DNA from: Hydractinia symbiolongicarpus
Taxonomy: Eukaryota > Cnidaria > Hydrozoa > Anthoathecata > Hydractiniidae
Length of the DNA: 64,000 nt
Reading direction: 5' to 3'
Assembly: GCF_029227915.1 (NCBI RefSeq)
Contig: NC_079880.1
Span: forward strand, 1,490,001 to 1,554,000
Below are positions 1-9,370 of the stretch, piece after piece. Below the pieces are notes generated by a model. It saw only the letters and a list, made by a program, of their open reading frames with translations, was not told the origin of the DNA and did not search any database. The position numbers and the translations under genes are program-made. How positions within the stretch are numbered: position 1 is the stretch's first letter; every line of letters begins with the position of its first letter.

Positions 1-353
1 TCCGTTTGCCGGCGATTAAACTTCTTTTATTCAGCGTCCCAACAAATATGAAAATATTTTTAAAAACTACAAGTCTTATGCGTTTTAGTGGTGAAAAAAT
101 AATTTAAAAAATCGTTCTGGAAATGAGTTTACTCACAGGGTACTTTCTTTGTATACATTCGACTATACGTGCCGAGCCCAGGATTTACGGGAAATCGCGG
201 ATTTTCGTTTGCCGGCGATTAAACTGCTTTTATTCAGCGTCTCTTCAAAAATGAAAACATTCTTGAAAACTACAAGTCTCATGCGTTTTAGTGGTGAAAT
301 AATAATTTAAAAAATCGTTTGGGAAATGAGTTTACTCCCTGGGTACTTTCTTT

Positions 354-371
354 GTATACTTTTGACTATAC
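354..371. other. GTATA/TATAC dyad (example copy)
   Basis: GTATA and TATAC are reverse complements separated by CTTTTGAC, giving a 5-bp stem with an 8-nt spacer; the first six bases, GTATAC, are also a palindrome. It is present in nearly every monomer. A common alternative has CATTCGAC as the spacer, which keeps both arms. Rarer versions (GTATAG, GCATAC, TTATAC) weaken it. It falls at about position 148-165 when the monomer is numbered from GTTTGCCGGC. Confidence 0.8.
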
Positions 372-384
372 GGGTCGAGTCCAG

Positions 385-399
385 GATTTACGGGAAATC
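385..399. other. GATTT-ACGGG-AAATC dyad (example copy)
   Basis: A 5-bp inverted repeat with a 5-nt centre. It lies immediately before, and shares bases with, the AATCGC arm of the next dyad, so the two could only form as alternatives. The widespread ATTTAGGGAAAT variant shortens the centre by one base but keeps both arms, and the GAATTT variant in some copies breaks one pair. Confidence 0.7.
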
Positions 400-423
400 G
401 CAGGTTTTCGTTTGCCGGCGATT
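396..423. other. AATCGC/GCGATT dyad spanning the GCCGGC block (example copy)
   Basis: AATCGC and GCGATT are exact reverse complements separated by 16 nt. Just inside the stem, a mismatched pair is followed by GG opposite CC, which extends the possible hairpin and leaves a loop of about 10 nt. The inner side overlaps the self-complementary hexamer GCCGGC at 414-419. Variants with GGCAATT, GGTGATT or CGTTGATT weaken the right arm in some copies. Confidence 0.65.
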
Positions 424-575
424 AAACTTCTTTTATTCAGCGTCTCATCAAAAATGAGAACATTTTTAAAAACTACAAGTCTTATGCGTTTTAGTGATGA
501 AAAAATAATTTAAAAAATCGTTCTGGAAATGAGTTTACTCACAGGGTACTTTCTTTGTATACTTTTGACTATACT

Positions 576-1029
576 GGCCGAGTCCGGGATTTACGGGAAA
601 TCGCGGATTTTCGTTTGCCGGCGATTAAACTTCTTTTATTCAGCGTCCCATCAAATATGAAAATATTTTTGAAAACTACAAGTCTCATGCATTTAGTGGT
701 AAAAAAATAATATAAAAAATCGTTCGGGAAATGAGTTTACTCCCTGGGTACTTTCTTTGTATACTTTTGACTATACGGGCCAAGCCCGGGATTTACGGGA
801 AATTGCGGGTTTTCGTTTGCCGGCGATTAAACTTCTTTTATTCAGCGTCTCAACAAAAATGGAAACACTTTTAAAAACTACAAGTCTTATGCGTTTTAGT
901 GGTGAAAAAATAATTTAAAAAATCGTTCGGGAAATGAGTTTACTCCCTGGGTACTTTCTTTGTATAGTTTTGACTATACGGGCCGAGTCCGGGATTTAGG
1001 GAAAACGCAGGTTTTCGTTTGCCGGCGAT
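576..1029. repeat. Monomers with the CATTTAGTGGTAAAAA variant
   Basis: Two monomers that break the phase between neighbouring HOR copies. The first carries a deletion-bearing variant in which ATGCGTTTTAGTGG becomes ATGCATTTAGTGG, followed by AATATAAAAAATCG (about 687-720). The second has CTCAACAAAAATGGAAACAC. The same pair recurs only in the right half of the window, near 41411 and 42628, which makes it a useful marker for tracing the large duplication. Confidence 0.75.
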
Positions 1030-3861
1030 TAAACTGTTTTTTTTCAGCGTCTCATCAAAAATGAAAACATTTTTGAAAACTACAAGTCTCATGCGTTTTA
1101 GTGGTGAAAAGTAATTTAAAAAATCGTTTGGAAAATGAGTTTACGCCCTGGGTACTTTCTTTGTATACTTTTGACTATACGGCCAAGCCCGGGATTTACG
1201 GGAAATTGCGGGTTTTCGTTTGCCGGCGATTAAACCTCTTTTATTCAGCGTCCCATCAAATATGAAAATATTTTTAAAACCTACAAGTCTTATGCGTTTT
1301 AGTGGTGAAAAAATAATTTAAAAAATCGTTCTGGAAATGAGTTTACTTACAGGGTACTTTCTTTGTATACATTCGACTATACGGGCCAAGCCCGGGTTTA
1401 CGGGAAATCGCGGGTTTTCGTTTTCCGGCGATTAAACCTCTTTCATTAAGCGTCTAATCAAAAATGAAAACATTTTTGAAAACTACAAGTCTCATGCGTT
1501 TTAGTGGTGAAAAAAAAATTTAAAAAATCGTTTTGGAAATGAGTTTACTCCCTGGGTACTTTCTTTGTATAGTTTTGACTATACGGGCCGAGTCCGGGAT
1601 TTAGGGAAATCGCAGGTTTTCGTTTGCCGGCGATTAAACTGCTTTTTTTCAGCGTCTCATCAAAAATGAAAACATTTTTGAAAACTACAAGTCTCATGCG
1701 TTTTAGTGGTGAAAAGTAATTTAAAAAATCGTTTGGAAAATGAGTTTACGCCCTGGGTACTTTCTTTGTATACTTTTGACTATACGGCCAAGCCCGGGAT
1801 TTACGGGAAATTGCGGGTTTCCGTTTGCCGGCGATTAAACTTCTTTTATTCAGCGTCCCAACAAATATGAAAATATTTTTTAAAACTACAAGTCTTATGC
1901 GTTTTAGTGGTGAAAAAATAATTTAAAAAATCGTTCTGGAAATGAGTTTACTCACAGGGTACTTTCTTTGTATACATTCGACTATACGTGCCGAGCCCAG
2001 GATTTACGGGAAATCGCGGATTTTCGTTTGCCGGCGATTAAACTGCTTTTATTCAGCGTCTCTTCAAAAATGAAAACATTCTTGAAAACTACAAGTCTCA
2101 TGCGTTTTAGTGGTGAAATAATAATTTAAAAAATCGTTTGGGAAATGAGTTTACTCCCTGGGTACTTTCTTTGTATACTTTTGACTATACGGGTCGAGTC
2201 CAGGATTTACGGGAAATCGCAGGTTTTCGTTTGCCGGCGATTAAACTTCTTTTATTCAGCGTCTCATCAAAAATGAGAACATTTTTAAAAACTACAAGTC
2301 TTATGCGTTTTAGTGATGAAAAAATAATTTAAAAAATCGTTCTGGAAATGAGTTTACTCACAGGGTACTTTCTTTGTATACTTTTGACTATACGGGCCAA
2401 GCCCGGGATTTACGGGAAATGGCGGGTTTTCGTTTGCCGGCGATTAAACTGTTTTTTTTCAGCGTCTCATCAAAAATGAAAACATTTTTGAAAACTACAA
2501 GTCTCATGCGTTTTAGTGGTGAAAAGTAATTTAAAAAATCGTTTGGAAAATGAGTTTACGCCCTGGGTACTTTCTTTGTATACTTTTGACTATACGGCCA
2601 AGCCCGGGATTTACGGGAAATTGCGGGTTTTCGTTTGCCGGCGATTAAACCTCTTTTATTCAGCGTCCCATCAAATATGAAAATATTTTTAAAACCTACA
2701 AGTCTTATGCGTTTTAGTGGTGAAAAAATAATTTAAAAAATCGTTCTGGAAATGAGTTTACTTACAGGGTACTTTCTTTGTATACATTCGACTATACGGG
2801 CCAAGCCCGGGATTTACGGGAAATCGCGGGTTTTCGTTTTCCGGCGATTAAACCTCTTTCATTAAGCGTCTAATCAAAAATGAAAACATTTTTGAAAACT
2901 ACAAATCTCATGCGTTTTAGTGGTGAAAAAAAAATTTAAAAAATCGTTCTGGAAATGAGTTTACTCCCTGGGTACTTTCTTTGTATAGTTTTGACTATAC
3001 GGGCCGAGTCCGGGATTTAGGGAAATCGCAGGTTTTCGTTTGCCGGCGATTAAACTGCTTTTTTTCAGCGTCTCATCAAAAATGAAAACATTTTTGAAAA
3101 CTACAAGTCTCATGCGTTTTAGTGGTGAAAAGTAATTTAAAAAATCGTTTGGAAAATGAGTTTACGCCCTGGGTACTTTCTTTGTATACTTTTGACTATA
3201 CGGCCAAGCCCGGGATTTACGGGAAATTGCGGGTTTCCGTTTGCCGGCGATTAAACTTCTTTTATTCAGCGTCCCAACAAATATGAAAATATTTTTAAAA
3301 ACTACAAGTCTTATGCGTTTTAGTGGTGAAAAAATAATTTAAAAAATCGTTCTGGAAATGAGTTTACTCACAGGGTACTTTCTTTGTATACATTCGACTA
3401 TACGTGCCGAGCCCGGGATTTACGGGAAATCGCGGATTTTCGTTTGCCGGCGATTAAACTGCTTTTATTCAGCGTCTCATCAAAAATGAAAACATTCTTG
3501 AAAACTACAAGTCTCATGCGTTTTAGTGGTGAAATAATAATTTAAAAAATCGTTTGGGAAATGAGTTTACTCCCTGGGTACTTTCTTTGTATACTTTTGA
3601 CTATACGGGTCGAGTCCAGGATTTACGGGAAATCGCAGGTTTTCGTTTGCCGGCGATTAAACTTCTTTTATTCAGCGTCTCATCAAAAATGAGAACATTT
3701 TTAAAAACTACAAGTCTTATGCGTTTTAGTGATGAAAAAATAATTTAAAAAATCGTTCTGGAAATGAGTTTACTCACAGGGTACTTTCTTTGTATACTTT
3801 TGACTATACGGGCCAAGCCCGGGATTTACGGGAAATGGCGGGTTTTCGTTTGCCGGCGATT
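1030..3861. repeat. 7-monomer HOR, two copies of ~1416 bp
   Basis: Two tandem copies, about 1030-2445 and 2446-3861. Private markers recur at this spacing: the AAACTGTTTTTTTTC tract (1031 and 2446), TTTACGCCCTGGG monomers, CCCATCAAATATG, the GTATAGTTTTGAC monomer, and TCCGTTTGCC (1820 and 3236). The copies differ by scattered substitutions and a one-base deletion (CCCGGGTTTA near 1390 against CCCGGGATTTA), so they are diverged copies, not an exact assembly repeat. Confidence 0.85.
1055..1076. other. Perfect 9-bp inverted repeat with AAAA loop (example copy)
   Basis: The left arm TCAAAAATG and right arm CATTTTTGA are exact reverse complements separated by AAAA, so a 9-bp stem with a 4-nt loop is possible on either strand. 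The element occurs once per monomer at the same place. Copies with TTTTTAAAAAC instead of TTTTTGAAAAC, and copies with CATTCTTGA, keep all but one pair. Whether it folds or binds a protein cannot be read from sequence alone. Confidence 0.85.
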
Positions 3862-4500
3862 AAACTTCTTTTATTCAGCGTCTCATCAAAAATGAGAACA
3901 TTTTTAAAAACTACAAGTCTTATGCGTTTTAGTGATGAAAAAATAATTTAAAAAATCGTTCTGGAAATGAGTTTACTCACAGGGTACTTTCTTTGTATAC
4001 ATTCGACTATACGGGCCAAGCCCGGGATTTACGGGAAATCGCGGGTTTTCGTTTTCCGGCGATTAAACCTCTTTCATTAAGCGTCTATTCAAAAATGAAA
4101 ACATTTTTGAAAACTACAAGTCTCATGCGTTTTAGTGGTGAAAAAAAAATTTAAAAAATCGTTCGGAAAATGAGTTTACTCCCTGGGTACTTTCTTTGTA
4201 TACATTCGATTATACGGGCCAAGCCCCGGATTTACGGGAAAACGCGGGATTTCGTTTGCCGGCGATTAAACATCTTTCATTAAGCGTCTCATCAAAAATG
4301 AAAACATTTTTGCAAACTACAAGTCTCATGCGTTTTAGTGGTGAAAAAATAATTTAAAAAATCGTTCGGGAAATGAGTTTACTCCCTGGGTACTTTCTTT
4401 GTATACTTTTGACTATACGGGCCGAGTCCAGGATTTACGGGAAATCGCAGGTTTTCGTTTGCCGGCGATTAAACTTCTTTTATTCAGCGTCTCATCAAAA
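3862..4500. repeat. Linker monomers with CCTCTTTCATTAAGCG and GCCCCGG variants
   Basis: About three monomers between two HOR blocks. They include the CTCTTTCATTAAGCG version of the TTATTCAGCG block, a GAAAACGCGGGATTTCG unit and an ATTTTTGCAAACTAC unit. This set reappears in the right arm near 38.7-39.0, 40.9-41.2, 42.1-42.4 and (partly) 43.7-43.85 kb, so it has been amplified there. Confidence 0.75.
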
Positions 4501-5720
4501 ATGAAAACATTTTTAAAAACTACAAGTCTCATGCGTTTTAGTGGTGAAAAAATAATTTAAAAAATTGTTCAGGAAATGAGTTTACTCCCTGGGTACTTTC
4601 TTTGTATACTTTTGACTATACGGGCCAAGCCGGGATTTACGGGAAATCGTGGGTTTTCGTTTGCCGGCGATTAAACTTCTTTTATTCAGCGTCTCATCAA
4701 AAATGAAAACATTTTTAAAAACTACAAGTCTCATGCGTTTTAGTGGTGAAAAATTAATTTAAAAAATCGTTCTGGAAATGAGTTTACTCCCTGGGTACTT
4801 TCTTTGTATACTTTTGACTATACGGGCCGAGTCCGGGATTTAGGGAAATTGCAGGTTTTCGTTTGCCGGCGATTAAACTGCTTTTTTTCAGCGTCTCATC
4901 AAAAATGAAAACATTTTTGAAAACTACAAGTCTCATGCGTTTTAGTGGTGAAAAAGTAATTTAAAAAATCGTTCGGGAAATGAGTTTACTCCCTGGGTAC
5001 TTTCTTTGTATACTTTCGACTATACGGGCCAAGCCCAGGATTTACGGGAAATCGCGGGTTTTCGTTTGCCGGCGATTAAACTTCTTTTATTCAGCGTCTC
5101 ATCAAAAATGAAAACATTTTTAAAAACTACAAGTCTCATGCGTTTTAGTGGTGAAAAAATAATTTAAAAAATTGTTCAGGAAATGAGTTTACTCCCTGGG
5201 TACTTTCTTTGTATACTTTTGACTATACGGGCCAAGCCGGGATTTACGGGAAATCGTGGGTTTTCGTTTGCCGGCGATTAAACTTCTTTTATTCAGCGTC
5301 TCATCAAAAATGAAAACATTTTTAAAAACTACAAGTCTCATGCGTTTTAGTGGTGAAAAATTAATTTAAAAAATCGTTCTGGAAATGAGTTTACTCCCTG
5401 GGTACTTTCTTTGTATACTTTTGACTATACGGGCCGAGTCCGGGATTTAGGGAAATTGCAGGTTTTCGTTTGCCGGCGATTAAACTGCTTTTTTTCAGCG
5501 TCTCATCAAAAATGAAAACATTTTTGAAAACTACAAGTCTCATGCGTTTTAGTGGTGAAAAAGTAATTTAAAAAATCGTTCGGGAAATGAGTTTACTCCC
5601 TGGGTACTTTCTTTGTATACTTTCGACTATACGGGCCAAGCCCAGGATTTACGGGAAATCGCGGGTTTTCGTTTGCCGGCGATTAAACTTCTTTTATTCA
5701 GCGTCTCATCAAAAATGAAA
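4500..5720. repeat. 3-monomer HOR, two copies of 607 bp
   Basis: Two adjacent copies. The markers AAAATTGTTCAGG (4561 and 5168) and GAAAAATTAATTT (4751 and 5358, measured at AAATTAATTT) recur 607 bp apart, as does the CGTGGGTTTTCG monomer. The two copies look nearly identical, suggesting a recent local duplication. The corresponding place in the right arm (44.65-45.25 kb) has only one copy. Confidence 0.85.
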
Positions 5721-5799
5721 ACATTTTTAAAAACTACAAGTCTTATGCGTTTTAATGGTGAAAAAATAATTTAAAAAATCGTTCTGGAAATGAGTTTAC

Positions 5800-8700
5800 T
5801 CCCTGGGTACTTTCTTTGTATACTTTTGACTATACGGGCCGAGTCCGGGATTTACGGGAAATCGCAGGTTTTCGTTTGCCGGCGATTAAACTGCTTTTAT
5901 TCAGCGTGTCATCAAAAATGAAAACATTTTTGAAAACTACAAGTCTCATGCGTTTTAGTGGTGAAAAAATAATTTAAAAAATCGTTCGGGAAATGAGTTT
6001 ACTCCCTGGGTACTTTCTTTGTATACTTTTGACTATACGGGCCGAGTCCGGGATTTAGGGAAATCGCAGGTTTTCGTTTGCCGGCGATTAAACTGCTTTT
6101 TTTTCAGCGTCTCATCAAAAATGAAAACATTTTTGAAAACTACAAGTCTCATGCGTTTTAGTGGTAAAAAAATAATTTAAAAAATCGTTCGGGAAATGAG
6201 TTTACTTCCTGGGTACTTTCTTTGTATACTTTTGACTATACGGGCCAAGCCGGGATTTACGAGAAATCGGGGGTTTTCGTTTGCCGGCGATTAAACTTCT
6301 TTTATTCAGCGTCTCATCAAAAATGAAAACATTTTTAAAAACTACAAGTCTTATGCGTTTTAGTGATGAAAAAATAATTTAAAAAATCGTTCTGGAAATG
6401 AGTTTACTCAAAGGGTACTTTCTTTGTATACATTCGACTATACGTGCCAAGCCCGGGATTTACGGGAAATCGCGGGTTTTCGTTTGCCGGCGATTAAACT
6501 GCTTTTATTCAGCGTCTCATCAAAAATGAAAACATTCTTGAAAACTACAAGTCTCATGCGTTTTAGTGGTGAAATAATAATTCAAAAAATCGTTTGGGAA
6601 ATGAGTTTACTCCCTGGGTACTTCCTTTGTATACTTTTGACTATACGGGCCGAGTCCAGAATTTACGGGAAATCGCAGGTTTTCGTTTGCCGGCGATTAA
6701 ACTTCATTTATTCAGCGTCTCATCAAAAAATGAAAACATTTTTAAAAACTACAAGTCTCATGCGTTTTAGTGGTGAAAAAATAATTTAAAAAATCGTTCG
6801 GGAAATGAGTTTACTCCCTGGGTACTTTCTTTGTATACTTTTGACTATACGGGCCGAGTCCGGGATTTAGGGAAATCGCAGGTTTTCGTTTGCCGGCGAT
6901 TAAACTGCTTTTTTTCAGCGTCTCATCAAAAATGAAAACATTTTTGAAAACTACAAGTCTCATGCGTTTTAGTGGTGAAAAAATAATTTAAAAAATCGTT
7001 CGGGAAATGAGTTTACTTCCTGGGTACTTTCTTTGTATACTTTTGACTATACGGGCCAAGCCGGGATTTACGGGAAATCGCGGGTTTTCGTTTGCCAGCG
7101 ATTAAACTTCTTTTATTCAGCGTCTCATCAAAAATGAAAACATTTTTAAAAACTACAAGTCTTATGCGTTTTAGTGATGAAAAAATAATTTAAAAAATCG
7201 TTCGGAAAATGAGTTTACTCCCTGGGTACTTTCTTTGCATACTTTTGACTATACGGGCCAAGCCCGGGAGTTACGGGAAATCGCGGATTTTCGTTTGCCG
7301 GCGATAAAACTTCTTTTATTCAGTGTCTCATCAAAAATGAAAACATTTTTGAAAACTACAAGTCTCATGCGTTTTAGTGGTGAAAAAGTAATTTAAAAAA
7401 TCGTTCGGGAAATGAGTTTACTCCCTGGGTACTTTCTTTGTATACTTTTGACTATACGGGCCAAGCCCAGGATTTACGGGAAATCGCGGGTTTTCGTTTG
7501 CCGGCGATTAAACTGCTTTTATTCAGCGTCTCATCAAAAATGAAAACATTTTTGAAAACTACAAGTCTCATGCGTTTTAGTGGTGAAAAAATAATTTAAA
7601 AAATCGTTCGGGAAATGAGTTTACTCCCTGGGTACTTTCTTTGTATACTTTTGACTATACGGGCCGAGTCCGGGATTTACGGGAAATCGCAGGTTTTCGT
7701 TTGCCGGCGATTAAACTGCTTTTATTCAGCGTGTCATCAAAAATGAAAACATTTTTGAAAACTACAAGTCTCATGCGTTTTAGTGGTGAAAAAATAATTT
7801 AAAAAATCGTTCGGGAAATGAGTTTACTCCCTGGGTACTTTCTTTGTATACTTTTGACTATACGGGCCGAGTCCGGGATTTAGGGAAATCGCAGGTTTTC
7901 GTTTGCCGGCGATTAAACTGCTTTTTTTTCAGCGTCTCATCAAAAATGAAAACATTTTTGAAAACTACAAGTCTCATGCGTTTTAGTGGTGAAAAAATAA
8001 TTTAAAAAATCGTTCGGGAAATGAGTTTACTTCCTGGGTACTTTCTTTGTATACTTTTGACTATACGGGCCAAGCCGGGATTTACGGGAAATCGCGGGTT
8101 TTCGTTTGCCGGCGATTAAACTTCTTTTATTCAGCGTCTCATCAAAAATGAAAACATTTTTAAAAACTACAAGTCTTATGCGTTTTAGTGATGAAAAAAT
8201 AATTTAAAAAATCGTTCTGGAAATGAGTTTACTCAAAGGGTACTTTCTTTGTATACATTCGACTATACGTGCCAAGCCCGGGATTTACGGGAAATCGCGG
8301 GTTTTCGTTTGCCGGCGATTAAACTGCTTTTATTCAGCGTCTCATCAAAAATGAAAACATTCTTGAAAACTACAAGTCTCATGCGTTTTAGTGGTGAAAT
8401 AATAATTCAAAAAATCGTTTGGGAAATGAGTTTACTCCCTGGGTACTTCCTTTGTATACTTTTGACTATACGGGCCGAGTCCAGAATTTACGGGAAATCG
8501 CAGGTTTTCGTTTGCCGGCGATTAAACTTCTTTTATTCAGCGTCTCATCAAATAATGAAAACATTTTTAAAAACTACAAGTCTCATGCGTTTTAGTGGTG
8601 AAAAAGTAATTTAAAAAATCGTTCGGGAAATGAGTTTACTCCCTGGGTACTTTCTTTGTATAATTTTGACTATACGGGCCGAGTCCGGGATTTAGGGAAA

Positions 8701-9370
8701 TCGCAGGTTTTCGTTTGCCGGCGATTAAACTGCTTTTTTTCAGCGTCTCATCAAAAATGAAAACATTTTTGAAAACTACAAGTCTCATGCGTTTTAGTGG
8801 TGAAAAAATAATTTAAAAAATCGTTCAGGAAATGAGTTTACTTCTTGGGTACTTTCTTTGTATACTTTTGACTATACGGGCCAAGCCGGGATTTACGGGA
8901 AATCGCGGGTTTTCGTTTGCCGGCGATTAAACTTCTTTTATTCAGCGTCTCATCAAAAATGAAAACATTTTTAAAAACTACAAGTCTTATGCGTTTTAGT
9001 GATGAAAAAATAATTTAAAAAATCGTTCGGGAAATGAGTTTACTCCCTGGGTACTTTCTTTGCATACTTTTGACTATACGGGCCAAGCCCGGGAGTTACG
9101 GGAAATCGCGGATTTTCGTTTGCCGGCGATAAAACTTCTTTTATTCAGTGTCTCATCAAAAATGAAAACATTTTTGAAAACTACAAGTCTCATGCGTTTT
9201 AGTGGTGAAAAAGTAATTTAAAAAATCGTTCGGGAAATGAGTTTACTCCCTGGGTACTTTCTTTGTATACTTTTGACTATACGGGCCAAGCCCAGGATTT
9301 ACGGGAAATCGCGGGTTTTCGTTTGCCGGTGATTAAACTGCTTTTATTCAGCGTCTCATCAAAAATGAAA
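5800..9370. repeat. 9-monomer HOR, two copies of ~1825 bp
   Basis: Markers recur at 1825 bp: CGTGTCATC (5906 and 7731), the ACTCAAAGGGTAC / GTGCCAAGCCC monomer (about 6410 and 8235), GAAATAATAATTCAAAAAATCG, and TTTGCATAC (7236 and 9061). The pattern starts near 5800 and breaks down near 9370, where the right copy changes to the CATTCTTGAAAAC variant. The right arm of the large duplication holds only one such unit, about 45.3-47.0 kb. Confidence 0.85.

Larger units (their letters stand above)
211..413. repeat. Representative satellite monomer (203 bp)
   Basis: One complete repeat unit, measured from one GCCGGCGATT landmark to the next. Its length is 203 bp. A majority-type unit has about 76 G+C bases (37%) and 12 CpG dinucleotides. 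Length variants arise at a few recurrent sites: AAGCCCGGG versus AAGCCGGG (-1), ATTTACGGG versus ATTTAGGG (-1), and ATCAAAAATG versus ATCAAAAAATG (+1). These give 202-, 203- and 204-bp units. Because 203 is not a multiple of three, a reading frame shifts on passing into the next monomer, which argues against a coding role. Confidence 0.95.
1..575. repeat. Partial HOR copy at window start
   Basis: This stretch matches 1820-2394 and 3236-3810. It shares the CGTCCCAACAAATATG monomer, the GTGCCGAGCCC monomer, and the GGTCGAGTCCAGG monomer with ATGAGAAC and TTTTAGTGATG. The offsets are 1819 bp and then 1416 bp. It is the tail of another HOR copy that is cut by the window edge or joined to a different block at about 575. 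Confidence 0.75.

Noticed and set aside
354-371. Promoter-like or terminator-like element formed by TTGTATAC...CTATACG or by the 9-bp hairpin followed by a T/A run
   Set aside because: It is present in every monomer with no gene nearby, and it is better described as a satellite dyad. Any transcription of the array would need RNA data.
211-423. Possible CENP-B box near TTTTCGTTTGCCGGCGATT or GTTCGGGAAATGAG
   Set aside because: Both share only the TTCG part with the known NTTCGNNNNANNCGGGN core pattern. The required downstream CGGG is absent at the correct spacing, and I found no match on the other strand.
6424-6789. Recurrent open reading frames of 60-121 codons on the plus strand (also at 8249-8614, 14333-14698, 15347-15712, 45938-46303, 57089-57454 and many shorter ones)
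   Set aside because: They begin at chance ATGs inside the satellite and end at the TAA of AATAATTTAA or nearby. The unit is 203 bp, so the frame changes in each monomer and the two halves of the longer frames are the same DNA read in different frames. Single-base length variants freely disrupt them. No domain, signal peptide or codon constraint is apparent.
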